Assembly (NCBI RefSeq): GCF_003202235.1
Contig: NZ_MASU01000027.1
Coordinates: 1-33,515, forward strand
Source: Prauserella flavalba
GTDB taxonomy: Bacteria > Actinomycetota > Actinomycetes > Mycobacteriales > Pseudonocardiaceae
Length of the DNA: 33,515 bases
Direction: 5' to 3'
In this document: one piece after another, positions 32,444 to 33,515 of the stretch
Layout: every line of letters starts with the position of its first letter
Position numbering within the stretch: position 1 is the stretch's first letter
The notes under the pieces: generated by a model
The model's database searches: none
What the model saw: only the letters and a program-made list of their open reading frames with translations
Told to the model about the DNA's origin: nothing
Made by a program: the position numbers and the translations under genes

Positions 32444-33515
32444 TGTACCCGGCCATCAGGTTGGTGGCAGTCGGCTGATCGGGGGTTTGGCTCCGAGTGC
32501 GCTGTGGCGGCGTTGAGTGTTGTAGTGCTCGATCCAAGGCGCAAGGGCGGTGGCTCGCTCGGCGTTGCTGGTGAAGACCTGGCGGTAGGCCCATTCGGTC
32601 GCCAGGGTGCGGTTCAGTCTCTCGACCTTGCCGTTCTGCCAGGGGCAATGGGGCTTGATGAACTTCTGGAGGATGCCGTGCTCGGCACACAGTGCCCGCA
32701 GTGAGTAGCGGTAGGCCCAGGCGTTGTCGGTCATCAACCGCTCGATCCGAGTGATCCCGTAGGCGGCGAAGTAGGCGATCGCACGTTCGAGAAAGCCTGC
32801 GCAGGTCGGGCCTTTCTCGTCGGGCAGGATCTCGCTGTAGGCGAGGCGGGAGTGGTCGTCGACCAGCGAGTGAACGTAGTCGTATCCGGGCCCGTTGACG
32901 CGGTTGCGTGGAATCGCGCGGCCGTGGACACGCCAGCCTCCACCGTCGGGGATGCGACCGATCTTCTTGACGTCCATGTGCACCAGTTCGCCTGGTCGCT
33001 CACGCTCGTAGCGGATTGCGGTCTGCTTCGAGCAGCGAATCACCTCACCGGTGATCGGGTCGCACTCACGCAGATAGGGCACGCGATGGCGGCGCAGGAT
33101 CCGTGACACCGTCCGCGCGGGCACCCCGACCTTCGGACCGAGGACATCGGGACCGGCCCGATGCTCGGCGCGGGCAGCCAGGACTTTCTGCTCGACCTCA
33201 TCGCTGGTCCTGGTGGGCATCGTGTGCGGCCGGGACGAGCGCGTGACCAGACCGGCGTCGCCTTCGACGGCATAGCGGTCGATCCAGGTCTTCACACACT
33301 TGCGAGAGACGCCCATCGCGGCGGCGATGTGGGCCTGCGGCCAGCCTGCTTCGTGGCGTTGAACGATCAGTCGACGACCATGCACAGCCAGTCGGGCACT
33401 ACCGTGGGACACGAGAACCTCCGGGTCGGAGTGGGCCTTAGACAAGCCACATCCCATCCGGAGGTTCTCGCCCGTTCAACCAGGCTCGCCGCTACCAACG
33501 TCCTGGCCGGGTACA
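32444..33515 (-). mobile_element. IS481-family insertion sequence, right copy
   Basis: It is the exact mirror of the left IS as far as can be read, with TGTACCCGGCCA at 32444-32455 and its inverse at 33504-33515. GCTAGG precedes it, matching the CTAG next to the left copy. It has inserted into the AhpD-like gene. Confidence 0.93.
32456..33412 (-). CDS. IS481-family transposase, right copy
   Basis: This 318-aa protein has the same translation as the left transposase, with the same DD(34)E residues and GTG start after GGAGG. It is intact. Identity of both copies suggests recent duplication or insertion. Confidence 0.93.
   Translation of the reverse strand: MSHGSARLAVHGRRLIVQRHEAGWPQAHIAAAMGVSRKCVKTWIDRYAVEGDAGLVTRSSRPHTMPTRTSDEVEQKVLAARAEHRAGPDVLGPKVGVPARTVSRILRRHRVPYLRECDPITGEVIRCSKQTAIRYERERPGELVHMDVKKIGRIPDGGGWRVHGRAIPRNRVNGPGYDYVHSLVDDHSRLAYSEILPDEKGPTCAGFLERAIAYFAAYGITRIERLMTDNAWAYRYSLRALCAEHGILQKFIKPHCPWQNGKVERLNRTLATEWAYRQVFTSNAERATALAPWIEHYNTQRRHSALGAKPPISRLPPT

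Larger units (their letters stand above)
1..33515. mobile_element. Composite-transposon-like unit bounded by inverted IS481-family copies
   Basis: The first 1072 bases and the last 1072 bases are the same IS read in opposite directions, with identical transposase translations. The inverted identity runs five bases further inward (CCTAG) and then stops. The cargo holds two metal or envelope regulons, exporters and hydrolases, which suits a mobile accessory load. The window ends exactly on the outer IS tips, so no target duplication can be seen. A contig broken at two IS copies would look the same. Movement as one unit is therefore inference. Confidence 0.6.

Noticed and set aside
30722-32704. 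Plus-strand frame of 660 codons across the exporter
   Set aside because: Out-of-frame shadow of the DHA2 exporter that happens to run into the AhpD fragment and the IS.
1-33515. tRNA, rRNA or CRISPR array
   Set aside because: No cloverleaf, rRNA core or regularly spaced direct repeats were seen while reading both strands.

Overview
The window reads as a high-GC actinobacterial accessory segment. Codon use, Tat and lipoprotein signals, DUF2269-type and VanZ-type membrane proteins and the SLT/M23 peptidoglycan hydrolases suggest a Pseudonocardiales-like host, but that placement is inference. It is bounded exactly by two full copies of one IS481-family element in inverted orientation (1-1072 and 32444-33515), so it has the form of a composite transposon of about 33.5 kb. 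It could equally be an assembly contig that stops at IS repeats. The right copy interrupts an AhpD-like gene.

Layout. 1.1-3.0 kb: methyltransferase, M56 peptidase (frameshifted) and BlaI repressor, on the minus strand. 3.1-6.5 kb: cytochrome oxidase subunit I and a Tat-exported multicopper oxidase. 6.7-8.4 kb: a frameshifted TIGR04141/DUF6119-like gene. 8.5-10 kb: TetR regulator divergent from two membrane-protein genes. 10-11.6 kb: decayed MFS exporter and frameshifted MerR regulator. 11.9-13.7 kb: exported SLT plus M15-like peptidoglycan hydrolase and an anchored partner. 14-15.3 kb: a second BlaI-M56 pair. 15.2-16.9 kb: apolipoprotein N-acyltransferase. 17-20.5 kb: amino-acid ABC transporter with a class V PLP enzyme. 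21.5-25.8 kb: small and integral membrane proteins, an M23 endopeptidase, VanZ, a second methyltransferase and a 93-aa membrane protein. 26.2-30.4 kb: copper module (copA, exported His-rich protein, copZ, csoR, divergent ferredoxin). 30.7-32.4 kb: DHA2-family exporter and the truncated AhpD-like gene.

The main observation is regulatory. Nine dyads of the form TACTA-N7-TAGTA, most fitting TACTAT-N5-ATAGTA, are spread over 22 kb. Eight of them precede otherwise unrelated transcription units: ctaD-multicopper oxidase, the SLT hydrolase, blaI2-M56, lnt, a small-ORF/membrane-protein pair, the M23 peptidase, methyltransferase 2 and the 93-aa protein. The ninth lies far upstream of the ABC operon. 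Two further dyads with N8 spacing lie at blaI1 and at methyltransferase 1. The half-sites are those of BlaI/MecI-family operators. The window therefore looks like a mobile regulon for envelope remodelling and terminal oxidation, controlled by BlaI repressors and short M56 membrane proteases that lack a beta-lactam sensor domain. No beta-lactamase is present.

A second regulon is superimposed: five TACC-N7-GGTA (or CGTA) dyads fit CsoR operators at csoR itself, the ferredoxin, the DHA2 exporter (two sites) and a small ORF near 22.4 kb. Four loci (M56-1, the TIGR04141-like gene, merR, the MFS gene) carry frameshifts, which may be decay or sequencing error.
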